From JAAFHN01 sp031421855 (GTDB lineage: Bacteria; Pseudomonadota; Gammaproteobacteria; Burkholderiales; Burkholderiaceae_C): DNA of 64,000 nucleotides. The position numbers were made by a program, and so were the translations under genes. The notes under the pieces are model-generated. The model did no database searches. It worked only from the letters and a program-made list of their open reading frames with translations, and was not told the origin of the DNA. Shown here piece by piece: positions 42,062 through 50,017 of this stretch (position 1 is its first letter; every line of letters begins with the position of its first letter). The DNA lies in contig JANOPN010000198.1 in assembly GCA_031421855.1 (NCBI GenBank), positions 19,356 through 83,355 of the forward strand, read 5' to 3'.

Positions 42062-44204
42062 CGCTCAACGCGAAACCAGCGCCGTGGTCGCGGGCCAGCT
42101 GGGCAGCTCGCGCGGCAAACACGGGCACACCCATTCCATAGACAAATTGCAGCGCACCGCCCGTCCATGCCGGAAAGCCAATGCCAAAAATGCTACCGAT
42201 GTTGGCGTCGTGTACCGTGGTGAGCACGCCTTCGTGAAGACATCGGATGGCCTCAACGGCTTGCCGATACAAGATGCGGTCTTTGAGCTCAGCAAACGCG
42301 GCTGGGGCCTCAAAACCGGTTTTGGCAGGAAAGGCCTGCTTCAGACCGCTCCACAGCCGCTTTTTACCGCCCTCTGGGTATTCATAAAAGCCGCCGCCCG
42401 CGGCACGCCCGCCGCGACCCAACTCGTTGACCATGCGCGCGACCAGCAGCTCGCCCGGTGTGTCCACATAGGTTTGCCCTTGCTCCGCCAGGTCAGCACG
42501 GGCTTGCGCGCGCACATGCATGCTGAGCGTGAGCGATGTTTCATCCAGTACCGCCAAACCGCCAACCGGCATGCCGGCCTGTACGCATGCGTTTTCAATG
42601 ATCTCTGCGGGCACTCCCTCGCCCAGCATCGCCACGGCTTCCATCACAAATGTACCAAACGTGCGACTGGTGAAAAACCCGCGCGAGTCGTTGACGACGA
42701 TTGGCAGCTTGCCCAATGCCAGCACATAGTCGTACGCTCGGGCTAGGGTTTCATCGTCAGTTTCGCGCCCGCGAATGATCTCGACCAGTTTCATTTTGTC
42801 CACTGGGCTGAAGAAGTGAATCCCCACAAACTTGGCCGCATGTGCACTGGCCTGGGCCAAACCACTGATGGGCAAGGTGCTGGTGTTGCTTGCGAAAAAT
42901 CCGCCCGGTGCGAGCATGGGCTCGGCATCGGCGGTGACCTGCGCTTTCAGCGCGCGGTTTTCAAAAACTGCCTCAATGATCAAGTCGCAACCTGCTAAGT
43001 CGGCTGCATCCGCCGTCGGTTTGATTCGCGCCAACAAGGTTTGCTGCTCACCCACGGTCATGCGCCCTTTGGACACGCGCGGCGTGGTCAGCTTTTCGCT
43101 GTAGGCCTTGCCCGCTTGGGCTTTCTCAAGGCTGGTGTCTTTGAGCACGGTTTCAATGCCGCGCGAGGCTTGTGCGTAGGCAATGCCCGCGCCCATCATG
43201 CCAGCCCCCAACAGCCCCACCTTTTGCGGTTTGTATCGCGGCACGCCCTTGGGTCTGGACGCGCCACTTTTGACCGCGTTGAGGTTGAAGAAGAAGGTGT
43301 TGATCATGGCGCGCGCATTCGAACCCGTCATGAGTTTGGCCAAATAGCGGCTTTCGATTCGCAGCGCTGTTTCCACATCAACGCTCGCCCCTTCGATCAT
43401 GCAAGCCATGATCGCCTCGGGTGCGGGCATCAACCCCCAGGTGCGTTTGCGCAGCATGGCCGGGGCAACGGCTAAGCCCATGGCGATGCTGGGGCTGGTC
43501 GGTTTGCCGCCGGGTATGCGGTATTCGCGCGCTTCCCACGGGTGGGTGGCTGCTTGCGGGTTGGCTTGATTGGCCTCAAGCCAGACCAAGGCCTGGTTTG
43601 TCAAGGCCTGCGCGTCGGCAGCCAAGGCATGAATCAGCCCCAAGTCAAGTGCCTGCTTCGGGCCAAACAACTTGCCCTCCATCAAATACGGCTGAGCGGC
43701 CAAGATGCCCAAGGCCCGAGTCATTTTGGTCACGCCGCTCGCGCCCGGCAGCAGACCAAGGCCCACCTCGGGTAGCCCAAGCTGGATTTTGGAGTCGTCG
43801 ACCGCTATTCGGTGGTGCCCGATCAAGGCGACCTCCCAGCCGCCACCCAATGCTGTGCCATTGATGCAGCTCACCACTGGCTTGCCCAAGGTCTCTATGC
43901 GGCGCATGTTGCGTTTGAGCAGCTCAATCTCTTGGTATGCCCTTGGCGCATCGCTCTCTGTCATGCGCATCACGCCTTTGAGGTCAGCACCTGCAAAAAA
44001 CGTCGACTTAGCCGAGGTCAGCAAAAAGCCGCAAACGCCCAGTGCGCTATCTGCTGCGTCATCGGCCATTTGTTGCGACAAAGTCGACATGTCAGCCTGC
44101 CAGTCAACGCACATGGTGTTCACGCTTGACTCGGGCTCATCAAACGTCACCACCCCCACAACACCAAAAGGGTGGGCAACGCGTTCGTATCGAATGGTTT
44201 TCAT
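42018..44204 (-). CDS. Enoyl-CoA hydratase/3-hydroxyacyl-CoA dehydrogenase, FadB/FadJ type
   Basis: The 728-residue bifunctional protein has crotonase first (TFFAGADLKGV near residue 70, GTALGGGWEVALIGHHRIA near 118, LPEVGLGLLPGASG near 143). The dehydrogenase follows (KVGLLGAGMMGAGIAYAQA near 328, HFFSPVDKMKLVE, and the C-terminal helical domain). This is the order of FadB/FadJ, opposite to the FadN-type enzyme in the 3.8-6.2 kb cluster. It carries out hydration and oxidation of 2-enoyl-CoAs in the cytoplasm. The thiolase gene lies directly upstream. Confidence 0.93.
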   Translation of the reverse strand: MKTIRYERVAHPFGVVGVVTFDEPESSVNTMCVDWQADMSTLSQQMADDAADSALGVCGFLLTSAKSTFFAGADLKGVMRMTESDAPRAYQEIELLKRNMRRIETLGKPVVSCINGTALGGGWEVALIGHHRIAVDDSKIQLGLPEVGLGLLPGASGVTKMTRALGILAAQPYLMEGKLFGPKQALDLGLIHALAADAQALTNQALVWLEANQANPQAATHPWEAREYRIPGGKPTSPSIAMGLAVAPAMLRKRTWGLMPAPEAIMACMIEGASVDVETALRIESRYLAKLMTGSNARAMINTFFFNLNAVKSGASRPKGVPRYKPQKVGLLGAGMMGAGIAYAQASRGIETVLKDTSLEKAQAGKAYSEKLTTPRVSKGRMTVGEQQTLLARIKPTADAADLAGCDLIIEAVFENRALKAQVTADAEPMLAPGGFFASNTSTLPISGLAQASAHAAKFVGIHFFSPVDKMKLVEIIRGRETDDETLARAYDYVLALGKLPIVVNDSRGFFTSRTFGTFVMEAVAMLGEGVPAEIIENACVQAGMPVGGLAVLDETSLTLSMHVRAQARADLAEQGQTYVDTPGELLVARMVNELGRGGRAAGGGFYEYPEGGKKRLWSGLKQAFPAKTGFEAPAAFAELKDRILYRQAVEAIRCLHEGVLTTVHDANIGSIFGIGFPAWTGGALQFVYGMGVPVFAARAAQLARDHGAGFALSDEAIACVHAHRVSY

Positions 44205-44220
44205 GATTTGATTTGACTGA

Positions 44221-44281
44221 AAATACTATTATTTATGTAGCAACAAAGTGAATAGATATCGAGACCAAGTGCCAAAAACAC
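44221..44281 (+). repeat. R repeat, copy 10
   Basis: Plus-strand copy with ATGTAGCAACAAAGTG and CGAGACCAAGTGCC, between the thiolase stop and the FadB-type start. Confidence 0.82.
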
Positions 44282-44317
44282 CCAATATTTCACTCATTTG
44301 CCCGTTTTTGGCTCTTT

Positions 44318-45523
44318 TTAGACCCGTTCAACGATGGTCGCGATTCCCATGCCGCCGCCGACACACAGCGTTGCCAGGCCATATCGCAGCTGGCGGCGGT
44401 GCAACTCGTCGATTAGGGTGCCCAAAATCATCGCGCCAGTCGCGCCCAGCGGGTGACCCATGGCGATGGCACCGCCGTTGACGTTGACCTTGTCATGCGG
44501 CACACCCAGCTCTTGCATGAAACGCATCGGAACCGCCGCAAAGGCCTCGTTCACCTCAAACAAATCAATTTGGTCGATGCTCAAACCCGCCTTGGCCAGC
44601 GCCTTTCGCGCAGCGGGCATGGGGCCAGTGAGCATGATGGTTGGGTCAGCACCACTCAGCGCCGTGGCCACAATTCGGGCCCGTGGCTGCCAGCCGTATT
44701 CGCGCCCAATCGCCTCGCTGCCAACCAGCACGGCCGCAGCGCCATCCACGATGCCCGACGCATTGCCCGCGTGGTGAACGTGGTGGATGCGCTCGACTTG
44801 CGGATAGCGGCGCGCGGCGACCGCGTCAAAACCCATGGCCCCCATTTGCTCAAAACTGGGCTTGAGCGCAGCCAGGCCCGCCATTGTGGTGCGTGGCTTG
44901 ATGAATTCGTCTTCCTCCAAAATGACCTGCCCGATCATGTCGCGCACCGGCACGATTGACGACTTGAAGTACCCCGCAGCGCGTGCGGCGGTTGCGCGCT
45001 GTTGTGAGCCCAGCGCGTAGGCATCAACATCGTCGCGGCTGAACCCGCTCAAGGTTGCGATCAAATCCGCGCCAATGCCCTGCGGCACGAAATCTGTGGC
45101 CATGTTGGTTTGCGGATCTTGCGCCCAAGCGCCGCCGTCACTGCCCATCGCGACCCGGCTCATGCTCTCAACGCCCCCTGCGACGACCAAATCCTCCCAA
45201 CCACTGGCGACTTTTTGGGCCGCCATGTTGACGGCCTCAAGGCCAGAGGCGCAAAACCGGTTGATTTGAACCCCCGCGCAACGAAAATCCCAGCCCGCCT
45301 TGAGTGCCGCGACCTTCGGCAAGACTGACCCCTGCTCGCCAATCGGCGAGACGATGCCCATGACCACGTCGTCAACCCGGGCGGTATCAAAACCCTTGCG
45401 CCGCTGCAATTCAGTCAGCAAACCGGCCAACAAATCAACCGGCTTGACCTCATGCAAGCTGCCGTCTGACTTGCCTTTGCCTCGCGGTGTGCGAATGGCC
45501 TCGTAGATGAATGCTTGGGTCAC
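44318..45523 (-). CDS. Acetyl-CoA C-acyltransferase (thiolase)
   Basis: The 401-residue thiolase has the nucleophile Cys91 in NRFCASGLEA, NEAFAAVPMRF, GHPLGATGA and CVGGGMG. It starts TQAFIYEAIRTPRGKGKSDGSLHEVKP, similar to FadI-type thiolases paired with FadJ-like enzymes. It would release acetyl-CoA or propionyl-CoA from 3-ketoacyl-CoA. It is first in a minus-strand operon with the FadB-type enzyme and the TPR protein, and its promoter region is shared with the divergent dehydrogenase. Confidence 0.93.
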   Translation of the reverse strand: MTQAFIYEAIRTPRGKGKSDGSLHEVKPVDLLAGLLTELQRRKGFDTARVDDVVMGIVSPIGEQGSVLPKVAALKAGWDFRCAGVQINRFCASGLEAVNMAAQKVASGWEDLVVAGGVESMSRVAMGSDGGAWAQDPQTNMATDFVPQGIGADLIATLSGFSRDDVDAYALGSQQRATAARAAGYFKSSIVPVRDMIGQVILEEDEFIKPRTTMAGLAALKPSFEQMGAMGFDAVAARRYPQVERIHHVHHAGNASGIVDGAAAVLVGSEAIGREYGWQPRARIVATALSGADPTIMLTGPMPAARKALAKAGLSIDQIDLFEVNEAFAAVPMRFMQELGVPHDKVNVNGGAIAMGHPLGATGAMILGTLIDELHRRQLRYGLATLCVGGGMGIATIVERV

Positions 45524-45568
45524 GGCGTTTTTCCTGTGTGTGTGTCAAAAAAGAGTATATTCTTTTTG

Positions 45569-45584
45569 CCAAGCAAGCGCTTTG
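45569..45584. promoter_or_regulatory. Operator-like site in the divergent thiolase/dehydrogenase promoter
   Basis: CCAAGCAAGCGCTT at 45569-45582 is identical to 30866-30879 upstream of the second TetR gene. The right half is less perfect here (TGT instead of GCT). The site lies 23 bp before the dehydrogenase ATG and 46 bp before the thiolase start. A shared TetR regulon is the likely reading. Confidence 0.6.
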
Positions 45585-45606
45585 TAAAAATACCCGGAAA
45601 GTCCAC

Positions 45607-46788
45607 ATGCCTGCCAGTCAATTGATCCCCCGCACCCTGTTTGACGCCGACCACGAGGCGTTTCGAGACAGCTTTCGCCGATTCATGAACATTGAAATTG
45701 CCCCACACCATGCGCAATGGGAGGAGCAAGGCTTCGTTGATCGCGGCGTCTGGGACAAAGCAGGAGCAAACGGCTACCTTTGCATGGGGCTACCCGAGCG
45801 ATTCGGTGGCTGCGGCGCGGACAAGCGCTTCTCCATCATTCAGATGGAAGAACTCGCCACCGGCGGATTCACGGGCATTGGCTACGGGCTGCACAGCGAA
45901 ATCGTCGCGCCATACATCGCCCATTACGGCACGCCTGAGCAGCAAGCCCATTATTTGCCCGCCATGGCGAGTGGCACGACCATCGGGGCAATCGCCATGA
46001 GCGAGCCCGCAGCGGGCAGCGACTTGCAAGGCATCAAAACCACCGCCATCGACCAAGGCGACCACTATGTGATCAATGGCAGCAAAACCTTCATCACCAA
46101 CGGCTGGCACGCGGACTTGGTCATCGTCGTGGCCAAAACCAACCCCCAGGCAGGTGCGAAGGGGACAAGCCTATTCTTAGTTGAGCGGGGCATGCCGGGG
46201 TTTGAAAAAGGCCAACGACTCAAAAAGCTTGGCCTCAAAGCGCAAGACACCAGCGAGCTGTTTTTCAACAACGTGCGCGTACCCAAAAGCCATTTGCTCG
46301 GAGGCGAGACCCAGCTCAACCGAGGCTTCATCTGCTTGATGGAGCAACTGCCGTGGGAGCGCCTGCAAATTGCAGTCACCGCAGTCGCGGCCGCCCAAGC
46401 TGCCATCGACTGGACGGTTGCCTATGTCAAAGAGCGGCAGGTCTTTGGCCAACCGGTCGCCAGCTTTCAGCACACCCGCTACCAACTCGCTGAGCTACAA
46501 ACCCAAGTTCAAGTCGCCCGGGTATTTGTCGACCGCTGCACCGAACTCGTCTTAAAAGACGAACTCGACACCAGCACCGCCAGCATGGCCAAGCTGTGGA
46601 CGACCGACTTGCAATGCCAAGTCATGGATGCCTGCGTTCAACTCTTTGGCGGCTATGGTTTCATGTGGGAGTACCCCATCACACGAGCCTACGCCGACGC
46701 CCGCGTGCAGCGCATTTACGGCGGCACCAACGAGATCATGAAAGAAGTGATCGCGCGCGGCATGGGTTTGAGCTCGGGTGGGCGTTGA
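45607..46788 (+). CDS. Acyl-CoA dehydrogenase, long-chain/IVD-like catalytic arrangement
   Basis: The 393-residue flavoprotein has AIAMSEPAAGSDLQGI near residue 134 and SKTFITNG near 160. The C-terminal motif is IYGGTNEIM, where Gly replaces the usual catalytic Glu. A glutamate in PWERLQIAV near residue 250 matches the base position of long-chain and isovaleryl-type dehydrogenases. It diverges from the thiolase gene with a candidate TetR operator between them. The ATG at 45607 lacks a strong ribosome-binding site but is the only sensible start. Confidence 0.92.
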   Translation: MPASQLIPRTLFDADHEAFRDSFRRFMNIEIAPHHAQWEEQGFVDRGVWDKAGANGYLCMGLPERFGGCGADKRFSIIQMEELATGGFTGIGYGLHSEIVAPYIAHYGTPEQQAHYLPAMASGTTIGAIAMSEPAAGSDLQGIKTTAIDQGDHYVINGSKTFITNGWHADLVIVVAKTNPQAGAKGTSLFLVERGMPGFEKGQRLKKLGLKAQDTSELFFNNVRVPKSHLLGGETQLNRGFICLMEQLPWERLQIAVTAVAAAQAAIDWTVAYVKERQVFGQPVASFQHTRYQLAELQTQVQVARVFVDRCTELVLKDELDTSTASMAKLWTTDLQCQVMDACVQLFGGYGFMWEYPITRAYADARVQRIYGGTNEIMKEVIARGMGLSSGGR

Positions 46789-46799
46789 ATGAGTCCTAA

Positions 46800-46847
46800 A
46801 GATATAGCAACAGATTCAATGAATCCGTTGACCAAGTGCCGAAAAGT
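46800..46847 (+). repeat. R repeat, copy 11
   Basis: Plus-strand copy with ATAGCAACAGATTC and GTTGACCAAGTGCC, located in the convergent gap after the dehydrogenase stop codon. Confidence 0.83.
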
Positions 46848-46849
46848 CA

Positions 46850-47022
46850 TTATTTTTTGTCCCATGCGACTCCAATCGCATCCCACGGCATCGCCCGGTC
46901 GTTTTTGCTCAGGGCCAGCAGGTGTTCAGTGGGCGTAACCAACAGCCTCGGCGCAACTTGCAGCTCAGGGTGCGCTTGACGATTGAGTGAAGCGCCAACG
47001 CATTTAAATCAGAAGCGCGCAT
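46850..47022 (-). pseudogene. Decayed small gene (possible single-base frameshift)
   Basis: From an ATG at 47022 the frame reads MRASDLNALALHSIVKR, then runs out of frame. The second frame continues HPELQVAPRLLVTPTEH, LLALSKNDRAMPWDAIGVAW and DKK to a TAA at 46850-46852. One added base near 46971 would join the two into a protein of about 57 residues. The protein-like second part lacks its own start codon. I do not recognise the family. It could also be two meaningless frames, so confidence is low. Confidence 0.3.
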
Positions 47023-47036
47023 CTAAACAAAAAACT

Positions 47037-47053
47037 AGGGAAAACCCTATAAT
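47037..47053 (+). promoter_or_regulatory. AGGG-N4-CCCT inverted repeat overlapping a TATAAT box
   Basis: AGGGAAAACCCT at 47037-47048 runs into TATAAT at 47048-47053, about 57 bp upstream of the small unknown gene. A similar AGGG-N4-CCCT is at 498-509. It may be a promoter with a regulator site; no -35 box could be matched well. Confidence 0.4.
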
Positions 47054-47109
47054 TGACTCGTGTCTCGCTTGACCCATCGCCAAGTGGCACATCGGCTCAG
47101 GAGTCAGCC

Positions 47110-47400
47110 ATGTCGACCATCACTTTTACCGGTTTTCCCACACCCAGCCAACACCACGGCCAAACGCGCATCGAAGCGCTGATCACACTTGTGCAACGCG
47201 GTTTGGCCCGCAACGTGCCTTCAGCTGTGGTTGCACCCACGATTGCCGCCAACCTCGAGCCGCAATCAAACCCGACCCGCTTGGGCATCTGGTTTGCCAA
47301 ACGCCGCCAAGCCAACGCAGACGCCATCACTTGGTCACTGGCGCAGTCTGACCACCGCCTGATGGCCGAGCTGAGCTTGGCTCGGTCCATGGGTGACTGA
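47110..47400 (+). CDS. Small protein of unknown function
   Basis: The 96-residue protein starts MSTITFTGFPTPSQHHGQTR. GGAG lies about nine bases upstream of the ATG, and a TATAAT-like box lies further up. The body is helical with many Ala and Arg residues (IEALITLVQRGLARNVPSAV, LGIWFAKRRQANADAITWSL, AELSLARSMGD). No signal peptide, membrane helix or known motif is visible. It precedes the binding-protein/rhodanese gene by 151 bp. Existence is supported by the upstream signals; function is unknown. Confidence 0.6.
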   Translation: MSTITFTGFPTPSQHHGQTRIEALITLVQRGLARNVPSAVVAPTIAANLEPQSNPTRLGIWFAKRRQANADAITWSLAQSDHRLMAELSLARSMGD

Positions 47401-47551
47401 ACTGTTCAGGATCGGTTGGCGCATTGAAAAAAAGGCGAGTTCGAGTTGCGAGCCGCAACCCTATACGGGTCACAATGTCACGATGAGGTTCTTTTCTGCC
47501 AAGTTAAAAGGGCAAAAAGCTGATTTATTCCCACAAAGCAAGGATCTGGCC

Positions 47552-48733
47552 ATGCCTCTTTTAGACGTTGGTTTTCAAAAAGCTGGCCGAATGGCTTTGC
47601 GTTGGCTTCTGCCAGCTGCTGCGTTTGGGTACGCGATCACTGCACAGGCCCAGTTGAAACTCATGATCGCCTCCGACCCCAACGAGCGCTTGGGTCGTGC
47701 CAGTCAGGTTACGCAAATTGACTCCAACTTGGAGACTCTGCTGGGTCAACCCGTCATCACCACCAGCAGCACCGACTTTGCCAACGTGTTGCGCGCCACC
47801 CGCACGGGCGAGTACGACATTTTCATTGCACCGGCGCAGGTGGCGGCGTCAGCACTCAACTATGGCTACCAGGTGCTCGCCAGCGGCGGCGAACGAGGCA
47901 CTTTCGTGATGGTGGGCGCACCCACCTTGCAGTCCTTAGCTGACCTTCGCGGCAAGCGCGTGTACCTGCCGCACCAAGACTCTCTGTTCAGCTATTTGGC
48001 CAAGGGCATGGTCAACGAAAGCGGCAATGCGCTCTCAGCCAGCAAAGTCGAGTACCAACGCACGGCCGAAGCGGGCTTGGTTGCACTGCAAATGGGGGTT
48101 GCGGATGCCACTGTGGCGCGCCGCTCGCAATTTGACTCTTGGTCCAAAAGCAACCCAGGCGTGGCGAAGGTGCTAGCAACATCGCCTGCCGTACCGATCG
48201 GTACGGTGCTGGTGGTGAAAAAAGACTTGTCTGAGCCCCTGCGCGCGCGCATTTTGCAATGGGCGGTGTCCGGCGGGCTGGAGTCTGCGGGACAGGGCCG
48301 GTTGAAGCCCGTGGCCGACATCGCACCTTACCGCTACTTGGCAGGTTTGGGCCACTTCACCCCTGCCGCGTTGGCTGGCGTGGAGCGCATAGACGCAGCC
48401 GCCACCCAGCGCCTGATGGCACAGGGCGCCCAGCTGGTGGACGTGCGCACCGCTAACGAATACAAAGCAAAGCGCATCCCGGGCGCAGTGCTGGCTTCGT
48501 ATATTGAAAAAAGCGTGAAAGAGGCCACCTACGTGGCTAGCCTCGACGACTTTTCAGCGGCAGACAGCTTGGACAAGTCCAAGCCCAGCATCTTTGCATG
48601 CAACGGCGCGGAGTGCTGGAAGTCCTACAAAGCCTCCCAGCAAGCCATAGCCAGGGGCTTCAAAAAGGTCTACTGGTTGCGCGGCGGTTTGCCGGAGTGG
48701 GAAGCGGCTGGATTGCCTGTGACGAAAGAGTGA
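47552..48733 (+). CDS. Periplasmic-binding-protein (PhnD-like) / rhodanese fusion
   Basis: The 393-residue protein has a signal sequence (MALRWLLPAAAFGYAITAQA) and then a type 2 periplasmic-binding fold at about residues 35-275 (EYDIFIAPAQVAASALNYGYQVLASGG, DLRGKRVYLPHQDSLFSYLA). A C-terminal rhodanese domain follows (LVDVRTANEYKAKRIPGAV; loop FACNGAECWKSYKAS with the active cysteine first). The ATG at 47552 has AAGGA eight bases upstream. The fusion suggests capture of a sulfur-containing or oxyanion ligand followed by sulfur transfer in the periplasm. No transporter genes adjoin it. Confidence 0.85.
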   Translation: MPLLDVGFQKAGRMALRWLLPAAAFGYAITAQAQLKLMIASDPNERLGRASQVTQIDSNLETLLGQPVITTSSTDFANVLRATRTGEYDIFIAPAQVAASALNYGYQVLASGGERGTFVMVGAPTLQSLADLRGKRVYLPHQDSLFSYLAKGMVNESGNALSASKVEYQRTAEAGLVALQMGVADATVARRSQFDSWSKSNPGVAKVLATSPAVPIGTVLVVKKDLSEPLRARILQWAVSGGLESAGQGRLKPVADIAPYRYLAGLGHFTPAALAGVERIDAAATQRLMAQGAQLVDVRTANEYKAKRIPGAVLASYIEKSVKEATYVASLDDFSAADSLDKSKPSIFACNGAECWKSYKASQQAIARGFKKVYWLRGGLPEWEAAGLPVTKE

Positions 48734-48796
48734 GTCACTGCGCTGAGCGGCGATCAGGTTGGCGTGACTGCGTTGCTCAGGGTCAGTTCCGTCATC

Positions 48797-48846
48797 AAAA
48801 TACATAGCAACAAACTCATTGAATCCGGTGACCAAAGGCCAAAACG
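48797..48846 (+). repeat. R repeat, copy 12
   Basis: Plus-strand copy with ATAGCAACAAACTCATTG and CCGGTGACCAAAGGCC, in the convergent gap between the rhodanese fusion and the YcaQ-type gene. Confidence 0.85.
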
Positions 48847-48868
48847 ACATTACTTTTCACTCCTTTCG

Positions 48869-49996
48869 CTAAAAAACACTGTTCCGGTGGCGGGTGATGC
48901 ACGCATCCAAGCGGGCAAGCCCCAAAAACTGGGCAAAGGCGGCCAGCTCGGCTTCGGTCTCTTGTTGCAATCGGTGAATCGCTTGCGGCGCGCTTGAGAT
49001 GAAGCCGATTTCTGCGCACAGTTGGCGCTCGGTAGACACGCTGAGATTGGCCCAGCCCAAGACCTGATCGCCCACGAGAAGCGGCAGCGCGTAGTGCCCC
49101 CGCACCCGTTTGCTGGCTGGGGTGTAGGCCTCAAACCGATAGGCCCAACCCCACAATTGTTCAAACCGCTCGCGGTCCCACACCACGGGGTCAAACGGCG
49201 CCAAAAGGCGCACGCGGGTGCCGCCGCCAGGACAAGATTGCGCATTGGGCGACTCGCCGTCGGGCCAAAGCCAAACGACACCGTCGATTTGACCCTGCGG
49301 CAACTCATGCACCAAGCGCTTGGTCTCGTCACGAATCGCAACAGCCAGTTGCGGCGTGCTGCCGGCCAGCATGTTACCCAGCCGCCGAAGGCTTGCAACC
49401 GTGAACGGCGCGTATTGCCGCACGAGCACATGCATGAGTTTGGCAACGCGCTGCTGCACAGACTGAAGCGCTGACTCGACCGCAACGCCATAAACCCGAG
49501 TGCCAGACTCACGCCGAGCGACTCGAATTTGCCCGTGGTGGTGCATGTTGCCAAGCAAATGCGTCGTCGCGGTTGATTGACCGCCCCAGTGATTGGTCGC
49601 TTTTTCACGCCCGAAGTGGGCGCTAACTTGCTCTGGGTGGCAGGTTCCGTGACTGTTGATGTGAGCCAACAACTGCCGCGCAAGTGCTTTGGTCGGCGCA
49701 TCCCAGTGCTCAGTGCTGGCCCGTGGATGAATCAATTGCGCCAAGTCTCGGGGCATGAAACCGTAGTTGATGAAGTAGGCCTCTTCAAGCGGCAACTCGG
49801 CGTAGGCGCGCTCCAAATCACCCGCTTGGTAGTGCGGCACGCGGTGGCGAAGAATCAAGTCTTGCGCACGAGCAGGTGCGCGCATGGGGTCGGCTTGAAC
49901 ATAGCCCAAGCGCTGAACTGCACCCAGCAAGTCAGGTGCCAAAAACAAAGAGCGCGACACGGCAAATTGCCGCATCGCGCTCAAAGTGAGCTTCAT
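48869..49996 (-). CDS. YcaQ/AlkX-type winged-helix DNA glycosylase
   Basis: The 375-residue HTH_42 protein starts TLSAMRQFAVSRSLFLAP and has the family region GYVQADPMRAPARAQDLILRHR, where Q34-A-D36 is the QxD variant of the catalytic motif seen in AlkX (YcaQ). The AlkZ group has QxQ. LLAPFDPVVWDRERFEQLWGWAYRFEAYTPASKR is the other diagnostic part. These enzymes remove bulky N7-alkylguanine and open interstrand crosslinks. It follows metK on the same strand with a 21-bp gap. Confidence 0.87.
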   Translation of the reverse strand: MKLTLSAMRQFAVSRSLFLAPDLLGAVQRLGYVQADPMRAPARAQDLILRHRVPHYQAGDLERAYAELPLEEAYFINYGFMPRDLAQLIHPRASTEHWDAPTKALARQLLAHINSHGTCHPEQVSAHFGREKATNHWGGQSTATTHLLGNMHHHGQIRVARRESGTRVYGVAVESALQSVQQRVAKLMHVLVRQYAPFTVASLRRLGNMLAGSTPQLAVAIRDETKRLVHELPQGQIDGVVWLWPDGESPNAQSCPGGGTRVRLLAPFDPVVWDRERFEQLWGWAYRFEAYTPASKRVRGHYALPLLVGDQVLGWANLSVSTERQLCAEIGFISSAPQAIHRLQQETEAELAAFAQFLGLARLDACITRHRNSVF

Positions 49997-50017
49997 GACT
50001 GCGTGAAGTTCGAGCGA

